From Bacteroides faecis MAJ27 (lineage in GTDB: Bacteria > Bacteroidota > Bacteroidia > Bacteroidales > Bacteroidaceae): 64,000 nt of DNA. Below are positions 52,728 through 60,750 of this stretch, piece by piece; the first letter of the stretch is position 1, and each line of letters begins with the position of its first letter. Under the pieces are notes generated by a model that searched no databases, had not been told where the DNA came from, and worked only from the letters and a program-made list of their open reading frames with translations. A program made the position numbers and the translations under genes. The DNA lies in contig NZ_FNNN01000009.1 of NCBI RefSeq assembly GCF_900106755.1, positions 1 to 64,000 on the forward strand, given 5' to 3'.

Positions 52728-53747
52728 TTATTTATTATTTTTTGCAGCAATAGCCTGATTAGCTGTAATAGCAATCATACGATATACGTCTTCGATGGAG
52801 CAACCACGAGACAAATCGTTCACCGGACGTGCAATACCCTGAAGGATCGGACCGATAGCGTCAGCATGTCCCAGACGTTGTACCAGCTTATAAGAGATAT
52901 TACCGACTTCCAGACTCGGAACAATCAGTACGTTAGCCTGACCGGCTACATCAGAACCCGGAGCTTTGCTTGCGCCCACTTCAGGAACAAGAGCAGCATC
53001 TGCCTGCATTTCGCCATCCAGATCAAGTGTAGGAGCCATCTCTTTTGCAATTTTGGTAGCTTCCACCACTTTGTCTACTACCTCATGTTTGGCAGACCCT
53101 TTGGTAGAGAAGCTCAACATAGCCACTTTCGGATTTTCAATACCGGCAACGGCTTTTGCCGTTTGTGCCGTGCAAACAGCAATCTGCGCCAGCTGGTTAG
53201 GGTCCGGAACCGGAGTAACGGCAACATCACCCATTACCAGAATACCGTTCTTACCATATTCGGGAGCATGAGTCAGCAACAACATTGCGCCAGATACACA
53301 AGTGATACCCGGAGCTGTCTTGATAATCTGCAAAGCAGGACGCAATACGTTACCTGTCGTGTTGCGGGCACCTGCCAGCTGACCGTCAGCATCACCATTC
53401 TTAATCATTAAACAACCATAGAACAAAGGATCATTTGTCAATTGACGAGCTTCCTCAATAGTCATCCCCTTCTTCTTACGAAGCTCACACAACAGCTGTG
53501 CATACTCTTCGTGTTTCGGAGAAGTTTCAGGATCGATAATAGTAGCTTTGCTGATGTTGCCCAGCCCCCATTTTACAGCAAGTTCGTTAATTTCAGCGGG
53601 TTTACCCAGTAAAATAAGGTCAGCAACTTCATCTGTCAAAATCTGATTGGCAGCTTTTAATGTGCGTTCTTCAGTTCCTTCCGGAAGAACAATACGTTGG
53701 CGGTCTGCTTTCGCACGAGCCACGATTTGGTTGATTAAATTAAGCAT
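52728..53747 (-). CDS. pta: Phosphate acetyltransferase
   Basis: The 339-residue enzyme converts acetyl-CoA and phosphate to acetyl phosphate. It is the short form with only the PTA_PTB domain (RIVLPEGTEERTLKAA, GAMLLLTHAP, SFSTKGSAKHE, DGEMQADAA, ANVLIVPSLEVGNISYKLVQ), without the regulatory N-terminal domain of long Pta. It precedes ackA and is divergent from lrgA. Confidence 0.97.
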   Translation of the reverse strand: MLNLINQIVARAKADRQRIVLPEGTEERTLKAANQILTDEVADLILLGKPAEINELAVKWGLGNISKATIIDPETSPKHEEYAQLLCELRKKKGMTIEEARQLTNDPLFYGCLMIKNGDADGQLAGARNTTGNVLRPALQIIKTAPGITCVSGAMLLLTHAPEYGKNGILVMGDVAVTPVPDPNQLAQIAVCTAQTAKAVAGIENPKVAMLSFSTKGSAKHEVVDKVVEATKIAKEMAPTLDLDGEMQADAALVPEVGASKAPGSDVAGQANVLIVPSLEVGNISYKLVQRLGHADAIGPILQGIARPVNDLSRGCSIEDVYRMIAITANQAIAAKNNK

Positions 53748-53799
53748 AGATATATTTGAATAATATTATAAACCTTGTTACGATTTGTAATTTGCGCTG

Positions 53800-53807
53800 C
53801 AAAAGTA
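53800..53807 (-). promoter_or_regulatory. Putative pta-ackA promoter -7 element
   Basis: Read leftward, TACTTTTG matches TAnnTTTG, 52 nt upstream of the pta ATG, in the 196-nt divergent gap with lrgA. Confidence 0.5.
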
Positions 53808-53900
53808 CTCAATTTTGCAATATCCACATTACAATTTCGGCTATTTTTCTTTTCCAAGTCTAAAATATTATAATATTTAACACTGTACTTCTATTTTTTC

Positions 53901-53908
53901 TACCTTTG
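53901..53908 (+). promoter_or_regulatory. Putative lrgAB promoter -7 element
   Basis: TACCTTTG matches TAnnTTTG, 35 nt upstream of the lrgA ATG. Confidence 0.5.
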
Positions 53909-53943
53909 CAGTGTTTTCAAACAAATCAATAGGTAATTAGTGT

Positions 53944-54369
53944 ATGATACGTCAGTGTGCCATTTTATTTGGCTGTTTGGCTTTGGGTGAATTAATCGTT
54001 TATTTAACAGGGATCAAGCTCCCCTCCAGCATCATCGGTATGCTGCTGCTCACCCTCTTTTTGAAATTAGGCTGGATCAAACTGCAGTGGGTGCAGGGAT
54101 TGTCCGACTTTCTGGTAGCTAATCTGGGCTTCTTTTTTGTCCCTCCCGGAGTAGCGTTAATGCTATATTTCGATGTAATTGCGGCGGAATTCTGGCCGAT
54201 AGTCATTGCAACGATCGTCAGTACTGCTCTTGTATTGGTCGTTACAGGATGGGTACACCAAATCGTACGTAAAATCAGATTGGCGCGCCAAATTAAATTA
54301 GCACGCAGCCTTCACTTAACAGATAAAATCAATCTAACACGTAAATTCAATGAGCTTTTTAGAAAATAA
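53944..54369 (+). CDS. lrgA: CidA/LrgA family membrane protein
   Basis: The 141-residue product has four hydrophobic helices and the LrgA pattern LIVYLTGIKLPSSIIGMLLL, FVPPGVALM, then a basic amphipathic tail. LrgA/LrgB are described as holin-like or as pyruvate-responsive transporters of the CidAB class. It overlaps lrgB by 20 nt, so the two are coupled. Confidence 0.9.
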   Translation: MIRQCAILFGCLALGELIVYLTGIKLPSSIIGMLLLTLFLKLGWIKLQWVQGLSDFLVANLGFFFVPPGVALMLYFDVIAAEFWPIVIATIVSTALVLVVTGWVHQIVRKIRLARQIKLARSLHLTDKINLTRKFNELFRK

Positions 54370-55045
54370 TTTCTTCCTGCTAGCTGTCACCTTTGGTGTT
54401 TTCTTCTTCGCTAAATGGCTTCAGAAAAAAACAGGATTAGTATTACTGAACCCGATATTACTCACAATCGCTGTGCTTATCATCTTCCTCAAAATGACGA
54501 ATATCTCTTATGAGACTTATAATCAGGGAGGGCATCTCATCGAATTCTGGTTACGCCCTGCTGTCGTAGCTTTAGGAGTTCCCTTATATCTTCAGCTGGA
54601 AATGATTAAGAAACAGTTGTTGCCTATCCTTTTATCTCAATTGGCAGGCTGCATTGTCGGAGTTATTTCTGTGGTATTGATTGCTAAATTTATGGGAGCC
54701 TCACAAGAAGTAATTCTTTCATTAGCACCAAAATCTGTAACAACCCCCATTGCGATGGAAGTAACCAAAGCTATCGGAGGTATCCCGTCACTGACCGCCG
54801 CTGTCGTAGTAGCAGTAGGACTATTGGGAGCAATCTGCGGTTTTAAGACGATGAAAATTATGCATGTAGGCAGTCCGATAGCGCAAGGACTATCAATGGG
54901 AACAGCCGCCCATGCTGTCGGTACATCCACCGCAATGGACATCAGTAGTAAATATGGAGCCTATGCCAGCCTGGGACTTACACTAAATGGAATATTCACC
55001 GCATTACTGACACCGACCATCCTGCGATTATTAGGTGTTTTGTAA
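54350..55045 (+). CDS. lrgB: LrgB family membrane protein
   Basis: The 231-residue multi-pass protein shows the LrgB motifs LAPKSVTTPIAMEV and GTAAHAVGTSTAM. It partners LrgA. It overlaps lrgA by 20 nt and is followed after 54 nt by a DUF2156 gene on the same strand. Confidence 0.92.
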   Translation: MSFLENNFFLLAVTFGVFFFAKWLQKKTGLVLLNPILLTIAVLIIFLKMTNISYETYNQGGHLIEFWLRPAVVALGVPLYLQLEMIKKQLLPILLSQLAGCIVGVISVVLIAKFMGASQEVILSLAPKSVTTPIAMEVTKAIGGIPSLTAAVVVAVGLLGAICGFKTMKIMHVGSPIAQGLSMGTAAHAVGTSTAMDISSKYGAYASLGLTLNGIFTALLTPTILRLLGVL

Positions 55046-55099
55046 AAACAAAATTCTTTCATTTTCCGTTATATAAAGAGTTAAACGCAAAAAGCATTT

Positions 55100-56017
55100 A
55101 TGATTCCATTTAAAGACATTACATTAGCAGACAAAGACACAATAACCGCATTCACGATGAAAAGTGACCGCCGAAACTGCGATCTTTCATTTTCCAACCT
55201 CTGTAGTTGGAGATTCTTGTACGATACTCAATATGCAGTTATCGACAATTTCCTGGTATTTAAATTCTGGGCAGGAGAGCAACTGGCATATATGATGCCT
55301 GTAGGAAGTGGCGACCTGAAAGCCGTTCTACGGGAATTAATAGAGGATGCCGATAAAGAAAAGCATAACTTCTGTATGCTGGGAGTTTGCAGCAATATGC
55401 GCGCCGATCTCGAAGCTATTCTACCCGGCCAGTTTACCTTCACGGAAAATCGTGACTATGCAGACTATATATATCTAAGGAGTGATCTCGCCACTCTGAA
55501 AGGAAAGAAATTTCAGGCAAAAAGAAATCACATCAACCGATTCCGTAATACGTATCCCGATTATGAATACACACCGATTACTCCCGACCGTATTCAGGAG
55601 TGTCTGGACCTGGAAGCCGAATGGTGTAAAGTGAACAACTGCGACCAGCAGGAAGGAACGGGGAATGAACGCCGTGCCCTTATTTATGCTTTACATAATT
55701 TCGAAGCACTCGGCCTGACCGGAGGTATTCTCCACGTCAACGGGAAAATTGTAGCATTTACTTTCGGAATGCCTATCAATCATGAAACATTCGGAGTGCA
55801 TGTAGAAAAGGCAGATACCAACATTGATGGTGCTTATGCCATGATTAATAATGAGTTCGCCAATCACATTCCCGAACAGTATATCTATATCAACCGGGAA
55901 GAAGACTTAGGTCTTGAAGGTTTGCGCAAGGCAAAGCTGTCTTATCAGCCGGTGACTATTCTTGAAAAGTATATGGCTTGTCTGAAAGATCACCCAATGG
56001 ACATAATCAGATGGTAA
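55100..56017 (+). CDS. DUF2156 (phosphatidylglycerol lysyltransferase-like) protein
   Basis: The 305-residue product is DUF2156, the GNAT-fold domain of MprF/LPG-type lysyltransferases, seen in SDLATLKGKKFQAKRNHINRF and YINREEDLGLEGLRKAK. It has no membrane part, so it is not a complete MprF; the substrate is unknown. The next gene is 11 nt away, and both may be cotranscribed with lrgAB. Confidence 0.82.
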   Translation: MIPFKDITLADKDTITAFTMKSDRRNCDLSFSNLCSWRFLYDTQYAVIDNFLVFKFWAGEQLAYMMPVGSGDLKAVLRELIEDADKEKHNFCMLGVCSNMRADLEAILPGQFTFTENRDYADYIYLRSDLATLKGKKFQAKRNHINRFRNTYPDYEYTPITPDRIQECLDLEAEWCKVNNCDQQEGTGNERRALIYALHNFEALGLTGGILHVNGKIVAFTFGMPINHETFGVHVEKADTNIDGAYAMINNEFANHIPEQYIYINREEDLGLEGLRKAKLSYQPVTILEKYMACLKDHPMDIIRW

Positions 56018-56028
56018 TAATATAAGGT

Positions 56029-57045
56029 ATGACGACAAAAGAAAAGGTTAAGGCATTATGGCAGTTATGTTTCGACGATAGTGAAGAATTCGTCGAAATG
56101 TATTTCAGACTGCGCTATAAAAATGAAATAAATGTGACTATTGAAAGCGGGGACGAAGTGATTTCTGCTCTCCAGATGATCCCTTATCCCATGACTTTTT
56201 GTGGAAATACAGTACAGACCTCTTATGTTTCGGGTGCATGCACTCATCCGGATTTCCGCGGAAACGGAGTGATGCGCGAATTACTTTCCCAGGCTTTTGC
56301 ACGGATGCTTCGCAACGGAACGCATTTCAGTACATTGATTCCTGCTGAACCGTGGTTATTCGATTATTATGCACGGATGGGATACGCTCCTGTATTCCGG
56401 TATTCGACCAGAGAATTTACTGTTCCTGAATTTATCCCCTCGAAAGAGATTACAGTTACAGCAGAAATCAATTGTCAAGAGGAAGTTTATCAATATCTAA
56501 ATAAGAAACTAACTGAACGCCCCTGCTGTATTCAGCATACTTTCGAAGATTTTCAGGTTATTATAGCCGACCTGATTCTGGGTAACGGAGCTTTATTTAT
56601 AGCCAGACAAGAGAACCGGATCATCGGTATGGCTATCGTATATAGAGGAGAAAAGCAAATTGTTATCAATGAACTTTTTGCAGAGACTAAAGATGCCGAA
56701 CATAGCTTATTGCATCACATTAAGCAACATACAGGATGCAAAGAGATGCTTCAGCTACTTCCTCCGGATAGTTCACTGACGCTATCTCCGCTAGGTATGG
56801 CACGTATAATCAACGCCAAAGAAGTGATGCAATTATATGCATCGGCATTCCCGGAAGATGAGATGCAGCTGGAAGTGCTGGATAAACAGTTATCCGTAAA
56901 CAATGGTTATTATTACTTATGCAACGGGAAATGTATGTATAGCACCGAGCGTTTACCCGGTGCACATATCAAAATGAATATCAGCGAACTAACCGACAGA
57001 GTATTTCAATCGTTCCAACCTTATATGCATTTAATGCTGAATTGA
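56029..57045 (+). CDS. GNAT N-acetyltransferase (Eis-like)
   Basis: The 338-residue product has an N-terminal GNAT domain with the acetyl-CoA motif CTHPDFRGNGVMREL (71-85) and DYYARMGYAPVFRY, then a second GNAT-like region and a C-terminal part, similar to Eis-type enzymes. The substrate is unknown. It is 11 nt after the DUF2156 gene and convergent with the GH105 gene. Confidence 0.82.
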   Translation: MTTKEKVKALWQLCFDDSEEFVEMYFRLRYKNEINVTIESGDEVISALQMIPYPMTFCGNTVQTSYVSGACTHPDFRGNGVMRELLSQAFARMLRNGTHFSTLIPAEPWLFDYYARMGYAPVFRYSTREFTVPEFIPSKEITVTAEINCQEEVYQYLNKKLTERPCCIQHTFEDFQVIIADLILGNGALFIARQENRIIGMAIVYRGEKQIVINELFAETKDAEHSLLHHIKQHTGCKEMLQLLPPDSSLTLSPLGMARIINAKEVMQLYASAFPEDEMQLEVLDKQLSVNNGYYYLCNGKCMYSTERLPGAHIKMNISELTDRVFQSFQPYMHLMLN

Positions 57046-57069
57046 AATATGCTCCTGCCCCGAGAAGTT

Positions 57070-58209
57070 CTATTTGTCGCCATTCAAATAGCGCACCCGT
57101 TCGCAGGCGGCCAGCAGAAAAGCGCCGACCCCAAAGTTAGAAGTAGAATTTGCATCTACTACTTGTCCCGGTATAGCTTTCTCACCAATAGGTTGCACAT
57201 AGCCAATCTTCCCATCAGGTTGTAAAGCGACTGTTGACAAATATTTCCACGCTTTGTCTACGACAGGTTGATATTGGCGGGAATCGAGAAAACCATTATT
57301 AATCCCCCACTGCAATCCATAAGCAAAGAAAGCTGTCCCGCTAGTCTCAGGTCCCGGTGCATGTTGAGGATCAAGCATACTGCGTGTCCAATATCCTTCA
57401 GGTTGCTGACAAGCAGCAACAGACTTTGCCAATGTACAGAAACGATCTGCATATTCCGGACGATATTTATCTGTTTCGGGAAGATCTTTCAAGACTTTTG
57501 CCAGTCCAGCCAGCACCCACCCGTCTCCACGAGCCCAAAAATCTTTCTTTCCATTTACGCTTTTATGCTTAGGATATACATATTTTCCATCCCGATAGTA
57601 AAGTCCGGCTTCTGCATCATACATGATACTGTCAGCATAAGCAAGATACTCATGCAACTTCTCCAGGTAGAGTGGATTCTTAGTAATGTTATACAGTTTT
57701 GTCATTACAGGCATCACCATATACAAGCCATCTGCCCACCACCAATAATCATTATTAGGGGTACTCATCTGATATTCCATCACTTCACGGGCGCGGGCAA
57801 TCTTGTTTGTATCCGGCTCTAAATTATATAAATCGGCATAAGTTTGAAAACAAATCTGATAATCACCGAAAAGTACATAATCATTGCTTTCACCATAACT
57901 GTACTTCCAGTTGGCTTTATTATCAGACTTGGCACCTTTCCATTCGTTATGTTCCGCCCACCCTTTCGAATATTCCAGATATTCCGGCTTGTCCGTCAGG
58001 AAATAGGCTTCCATATTTCCGGTATGATAAGCGGCATTGTCCCAAAAAGAACGCCCATGCTCCGGATGGTTTGTTTGCCAATAGCCATTTACTTTATGAA
58101 TGATATCAATAACTTCTTTCGAAGCAGTCTTATTTTTATCTGTGCAACCAGCACACACCAGACTTCCTAAGAGGAATGCCGATAATAACGTTGCGTATAT
58201 TTTTCTCAT
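57070..58209 (-). CDS. GH105 unsaturated uronyl hydrolase lipoprotein
   Basis: The 379-residue product from MRKIYATLL (58209) has a lipoprotein signal with CAGC and an (alpha/alpha)6 barrel with the GH105/GH88 segments NDYWWWADGLYMVMP (catalytic Asp in WADG) and FWARGDGWVLAGL. It removes 4,5-unsaturated uronic acid from oligosaccharides left by polysaccharide lyases. An ATG at 58248 would put residues before the signal peptide, so I reject it. In B. thetaiotaomicron the arabinogalactan locus ends with such an enzyme, in agreement with the neighbouring genes. Confidence 0.88.
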   Translation of the reverse strand: MRKIYATLLSAFLLGSLVCAGCTDKNKTASKEVIDIIHKVNGYWQTNHPEHGRSFWDNAAYHTGNMEAYFLTDKPEYLEYSKGWAEHNEWKGAKSDNKANWKYSYGESNDYVLFGDYQICFQTYADLYNLEPDTNKIARAREVMEYQMSTPNNDYWWWADGLYMVMPVMTKLYNITKNPLYLEKLHEYLAYADSIMYDAEAGLYYRDGKYVYPKHKSVNGKKDFWARGDGWVLAGLAKVLKDLPETDKYRPEYADRFCTLAKSVAACQQPEGYWTRSMLDPQHAPGPETSGTAFFAYGLQWGINNGFLDSRQYQPVVDKAWKYLSTVALQPDGKIGYVQPIGEKAIPGQVVDANSTSNFGVGAFLLAACERVRYLNGDK

Positions 58210-58213
58210 ATCT

Positions 58214-59509
58214 TTATTTATTTGTATTCGTATTTGTTTCCAGCACATAAATCATTTGCGGCTCGATTTCTGCCGTACGTTCACCATCTCCTTGGCGGGT
58301 ATGCTGTACAAACAGATGCAGTTTCCACCGTTCCTTCCATAGCTCGGTATCATGAGACGGTTCCCAGGCATCCACTGAAAAATCAGTTAAATCCGTTACC
58401 GACCATTTACCATGGCTGACATCGGTTGTATGTGCCATCGACACACGGCTTCCCCGTTCCTCGTCACGGAAAATATAGAATATCTCTTTATCCTCCACTA
58501 CAATGCGGGGACGGGCAACAGGAATCATCTTCGTGCCGCCTCCTTTCAATGAAAACGGAGTTTTACGATCAGTCACCTGACGATACTTCCATGTTTTTCC
58601 ATCATTCCAGACAATACGGTATTGAGGAACATCACTCCCCGGTTCTCTCCAGTAAGTTGCAATATAAGGTTTTCCATCGGCATCGGCACTCATGCTTGTC
58701 TGGTTAATCAACTCGCTGTTTTGAGGGATGCGACAGGCATATTCTGCGTTTGAAGCAGTGATAGGAAGCTGATATTTTTCTCCATTCGATTGATACCAAG
58801 TCACCCCATTATCAAAAGAACGTGCATAGCAAAGATCATGATTGGTCTCTACATGCCAAGTCTCACGCCATACCCATGACAGATGGATGGTTCCTTTCTC
58901 GTCCACATACAGTTGCCAGTAAGCATTCCGCTGATTCTCTCCATCAATCAGAACATCCTGTACACGAGTCCAGGCATGATTCTTCAAAGAATAACGATTC
59001 ATCACCAGATTTCCGCGACCGGAAGAACCGGAACGATAGGCAAACAGCAAATCCCCTCCGGATAAAGGATAAAATTCCGGATAAGTGACATTACCTTCAT
59101 CTACACCGGTCATCGGCACTTTTTCTCCTAACTCCAGAGAGCCGGGAGCTATCCCCCGGCAATAATTCAACTTATGCCCATGATGATCGAAAGAAACATG
59201 CAAGTATCCTTCCCCATCTACCATCATACTAATAATATTATGAGCGTCTTTTACATTACCTTTGTATTGTGTACGGTGTATTGTCCATTTTTTAGATTTC
59301 AGCTTCCGTTTGCCAAGTACCAGATACCCTTCGGCATCGTAGTAGCTAATATACTGCTCCCCCTTATGTGTCACCAAGGAATTGTTACGGAATACCGCTG
59401 TATTGACAGAAGTACAACTATATCCCTTAGCCACTTCCACCAATCTCTGTGAAAGACACACAGCAGAAACAGAGATCAGCAAGAAAGTTAGTAGTAGTAT
59501 CCGTTTCAT
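58214..59509 (-). CDS. GH145 L-rhamnosyl-glucuronic acid alpha-L-rhamnosidase
   Basis: The 431-residue product has a signal peptide (to CLSQ) and a seven-bladed beta-propeller pattern (SFDNGVTWYQSNG, NDGKTWKYRQVTD, and others). Started at the second Met (59509), a His falls at residue 48 (SLVTHKGEQYIS), the position reported for the catalytic His of GH145, whose founding member is BT3686 of the B. thetaiotaomicron arabinogalactan locus. The match is by memory of that report and by context, between GH105 and GH43_24 genes, so the exact assignment is likely rather than proven. It would remove terminal rhamnose from glucuronic acid. Confidence 0.78.
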   Translation of the reverse strand: MKRILLLTFLLISVSAVCLSQRLVEVAKGYSCTSVNTAVFRNNSLVTHKGEQYISYYDAEGYLVLGKRKLKSKKWTIHRTQYKGNVKDAHNIISMMVDGEGYLHVSFDHHGHKLNYCRGIAPGSLELGEKVPMTGVDEGNVTYPEFYPLSGGDLLFAYRSGSSGRGNLVMNRYSLKNHAWTRVQDVLIDGENQRNAYWQLYVDEKGTIHLSWVWRETWHVETNHDLCYARSFDNGVTWYQSNGEKYQLPITASNAEYACRIPQNSELINQTSMSADADGKPYIATYWREPGSDVPQYRIVWNDGKTWKYRQVTDRKTPFSLKGGGTKMIPVARPRIVVEDKEIFYIFRDEERGSRVSMAHTTDVSHGKWSVTDLTDFSVDAWEPSHDTELWKERWKLHLFVQHTRQGDGERTAEIEPQMIYVLETNTNTNK

Positions 59510-59521
59510 CATCTATTTCTT

Positions 59522-60553
59522 CTATTTATCAAAGATTTCCAAGTTCCACTTTTCATGCCAGGGTATCGTAATCGCTCCGTTCTTTATCAATACAGGCAGC
59601 CATACATAGCGTGAATCTTCCAGGTCCTTCTTTTTCCAACGGTCAAACATGGCAATATATGCATCCTTCTTTCCAATTATCGGCTGCACATATGTACTCT
59701 GTGCATAGAAGGTCTTATCCGCATCCGGTCCTGTACAAGGATTGCCTATTGTTTTCCATGTGCCCATAATGGAGTCAGCAACAGCAATTTCTGCAATATT
59801 CGGGTCCCACCCTGTGCAACCGGAACTTAACATATAATATTTACCATTATACTTAAAAACTGCCGGAGCTTCACGAGATTCTTTTATGAAATTACGTGTA
59901 AAACGTCCGCTTGGTTTCAGATAATCATCCGTCAGGAGACTGATGTACATAGTCTCGTTGTTTTCTGACGAGTAAAATTGGTAAGCTCGTCCGTCGTCAT
60001 CTACAAATACGGTCTGGTCACGGCTCATTACATCGTTCGGACGGAAACTTCCCAGATAAGTAAATGGCCCGGCAGGAGAATCGGAAACAGCCACCCCTGC
60101 ACACGCCTTGCTATAATCTGCACTCTCCACATGCGCCCACATCACAAACTTACCAGTCTTTTTATTATAAATTACTTTGGGGCGTTCCAATACTTTAGAC
60201 GGATGGAGATCATGGTTCGGATCGTCTTTTACTGCCGGCAGGACAATGCCTTCAAATTTCCAGTTCAGTAAATCTCTGGAAGAATAGCAACCTACTCCCG
60301 TCACATCTGTACGATAGCATTCCCATGTAGCCCATTCCGGTAATATCGTTTTTCCTTTTTTATACTCTCCGTACCAATAGTAAGTGCCCTCATGATAAAG
60401 CAGTCCCCCACCATGAGCATTAATAGGGTTACCATCCGTATCTTTCCATACTTCACCGGGCATGAAACTTGTATTTTTCTGCGCTTGCGCTTGTATCGGC
60501 AGCAGCCCCATAAACATGACTACCGGCAATAAGAATTTAGCTATATACACCAT
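59522..60553 (-). CDS. GH43 subfamily 24 exo-beta-1,3-galactanase
   Basis: The 343-residue product has a signal peptide (to AQAQ) and a five-bladed propeller: GEVWKDTDGNPINAHGGGLL, YYWYGEYK, VGCYSSRDLLNW, SRDQTVFVDDDGRAYQFYSS, and EAPAVFKYNGKYYMLSSGCTGW. This is the GH43_24 pattern of exo-beta-1,3-galactanases that cut the backbone of type II arabinogalactan. It lies 9-12 nt upstream of the GH145 gene (on the leftward strand). It is a paralogue of the C-terminal half of the next protein. Confidence 0.9.
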   Translation of the reverse strand: MVYIAKFLLPVVMFMGLLPIQAQAQKNTSFMPGEVWKDTDGNPINAHGGGLLYHEGTYYWYGEYKKGKTILPEWATWECYRTDVTGVGCYSSRDLLNWKFEGIVLPAVKDDPNHDLHPSKVLERPKVIYNKKTGKFVMWAHVESADYSKACAGVAVSDSPAGPFTYLGSFRPNDVMSRDQTVFVDDDGRAYQFYSSENNETMYISLLTDDYLKPSGRFTRNFIKESREAPAVFKYNGKYYMLSSGCTGWDPNIAEIAVADSIMGTWKTIGNPCTGPDADKTFYAQSTYVQPIIGKKDAYIAMFDRWKKKDLEDSRYVWLPVLIKNGAITIPWHEKWNLEIFDK

Positions 60554-60595
60554 ACTTTCAAATTATTCATGATATTATTTAAGATTTATCGTCCA

Positions 60596-60603
60596 CAAAG
60601 ATA
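60596..60603 (-). promoter_or_regulatory. Putative promoter -7 element of the GH43_24-GH145-GH105 unit
   Basis: Read leftward, TATCTTTG matches TAnnTTTG, 42 nt before the ATG at 60553. Two TTGGTC repeats 11 bp apart (60663-60658 and 60652-60647) lie about 44 nt upstream. Confidence 0.5.
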
Positions 60604-60750
60604 CTGGATACATTAAAGAAAAGGGTTCAGAATTGTGTCAAAAAAGGACCAAAAAACGACCAATATCCACGAATTATAAGCTATTTGGGAAATTCTTTAC
60701 CTTATTTCACTTTATCTACCCATTGAACTCAAGTTCTATTATATACGATA

